This document shows positions 62,561 through 64,000 of a DNA stretch of 64,000 nt, in pieces. A program made the position numbers and the translations under genes. The DNA comes from Vanilla planifolia. Taxonomy: Eukaryota > Streptophyta > Magnoliopsida > Asparagales > Orchidaceae. A model generated the notes under the pieces. It was not told the DNA's origin. It saw nothing but the letters and a program-made list of their open reading frames with translations, and ran no database searches. The stretch's first letter is position 1. Every line of letters starts with the position of its first letter. The stretch is taken from contig CM043869.1 of assembly GCA_023846275.1 (NCBI GenBank), forward strand, positions 13,735,501-13,799,500. The letters run 5' to 3'.

Positions 62561-64000
62561 ATACTCAAACCATTAGTTTAGAGTGATGATGAATGATAAA
62601 TATAAATTTCATTTTCCATCAATAAGAATAAAATAAACAACTATATCTACTTTTATGCTCAACTAAATCCTCATAAAACATAGTACAAATAATTTTAAGA
62701 ACTACTACAAAATATAATGAAAAGTATGACATCTTGTACATATTGCACATACCTTGATGTATAACATGAAAATCTACAATTAAAAATATTATGGCCCTTC
62801 ATAAACTGAAGTACTCTATAGTATTATAGTGAACAATAAGTGTTCATTTGGTGCCAGTGCATAACGTGGGCAAGCTCAAAAATCATTTAAGAGACATGCC
62901 TCTACAAGATAAAAAAAGGCTTACATTTAAGTTAATCATGTACTAGTGAAATCGTTGAGGCAATGTCGAATTTTGCCATAAGCACATTAATATCAAACTT
63001 TGCCCAATAATTTGTCACCACTACTTTCGTATGTGTCTAAGAACATTTTATCATGGATTTGTTGTATAATAAGAGATCTGGTTATAACTTTTTTAGGTTC
63101 TTCAATAAAGCTTGCTCTATTTTTCTTTTTTTGACTTTCTTGAGAAAAAGCCTAAGTGAGTGTCATCCTTTCTAGTTGCCATTTTAACAAAGTCTGTCAT
63201 TATTATTAAAAACATTTACCATTAAGAGTCAACAATTTTCACTTTTGATTGAAGGACAATTAGTAAGGAATATCAAAATTTGAGTTCATGAAGAGGGCTT
63301 GTGTAACAACTATAACTATTATTATCGTGATCAACATTGGGTTCTAAATTAAATCATTATTTGTTGAGTTGTCATCACAAATAAAGGTTGGTATGTGGAA
63401 TAACCTTAATAATCCCTGGGGTTGGAGGTCCAATGGGAATGAAATCACAAGATACTGGAGGAGTTAAATTCTTATGTGTTGTCAACAAATTTGAGATATC
63501 CCTGGCTTTTACAGTTTCTATCCTCCAACTATTTTTGTATACCTAGTGCCAACCAATGTTAATTTGAAAATTCAAAATATAATTGAATATGAGGAAAAAA
63601 AAGGCTAATGAGATAAGAGAATACTCACAAACAATTAAAAGTTAAGAGTGCAAAGATTGGCACCAATTTGTGTTCTCTCTTTCAAGACTCTACAATAATT
63701 AGAAAAGAGCAAAGATGTCAAAATGTCATGCTAATGTTAATCCATGAGTGGGTTTATATAATGAACGGAAGTGTGTGAAAAAATATTTACAACTAACACA
63801 ACCATCAAACTTCCAAATATTTAATTGACAAAAATCATGATTATTTATTGACTCATTGCTGGATTCTCGAGAGTGTAATCTAAACTAAATGTGCTCACAA
63901 AAATAGTATAAAAAAATGGTTGCAAGTAATTCGAAAAGAGCTAAGAGGATAGATAAAGAAATTACCCAAATCTTAATAAAAGCTAAGATGTAAAAATGTC
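62561..64000. other. Unassigned sequence at the right edge
   Basis: It is upstream of gag on the minus strand, so part may be the leader of the preceding element. 62850-63560 has a more mixed composition, including a relatively G-rich stretch near 63410-63460 ('aatccctggggttggagg'). I see no protein family, RNA gene or LTR end here. Confidence 0.35.

Overview
This window is nuclear DNA from a flowering plant. The evidence is two intact, intron-less plant class-I carboxylesterase (CXE/GID1-family) genes set in a very AT-rich landscape of old plant Ty3/gypsy, Ty1/copia and L1-type LINE remains. The GC-rich, codon-biased starts of both CXE genes would suit a monocot, but this is a weak inference and the sequence does not name a species. 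I found no bacterial, organellar, rRNA, tRNA or CRISPR features.

Layout. 1-4175: decayed gypsy LTR interrupted by a ~1.1 kb insert with a SINE-like part. 4260-5065: gypsy integrase scrap. 5624-6577: CXE gene 1. 6578-10201: intergenic DNA with two small tandem repeats. 10202-20240: a complete-layout but heavily broken Ty3/gypsy element on the minus strand, with paired 2.3-2.5 kb LTRs. 20241-25600: LTR-like AT-rich DNA. 25600-27350: 3' end of another minus-strand gypsy element of the same LTR family. 27739-28719: CXE gene 2. 28720-38150: AT-rich DNA with a minus-strand Ty1/copia fragment (30290-32400) that carries an insertion. 38200-41200: 5'-truncated L1-type LINE. 41200-44757: AT-rich DNA with microsatellites. 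44758-47926: a well-preserved 3169-bp solo LTR with a perfect 5-bp target-site duplication (ATGAT), far richer in G+C and CpG than its surroundings. 48470-58800: decayed plus-strand LTRs and a gypsy polyprotein. 59040-62560: a minus-strand gypsy polyprotein that meets the previous one tail to tail. 62560-64000: unassigned.

Only the two CXE genes look functional. They share orientation, length and motif order, and probably arose by tandem duplication followed by insertion of about 21 kb of retrotransposons between them. Their substrates cannot be read from sequence. Related enzymes hydrolyse small acyl esters in defence and specialised metabolism.

I found no convincing undescribed system. The most interesting signals are in the solo LTR (an A-B-A-B higher-order tandem repeat, a TTCGGA/TCCGAA palindrome cluster and three telo-box motifs) and in arrays of TCATA...TATGA inverted-repeat words that recur in the U3 and leader regions of the decayed gypsy family. 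All identity and age statements are estimates by eye.
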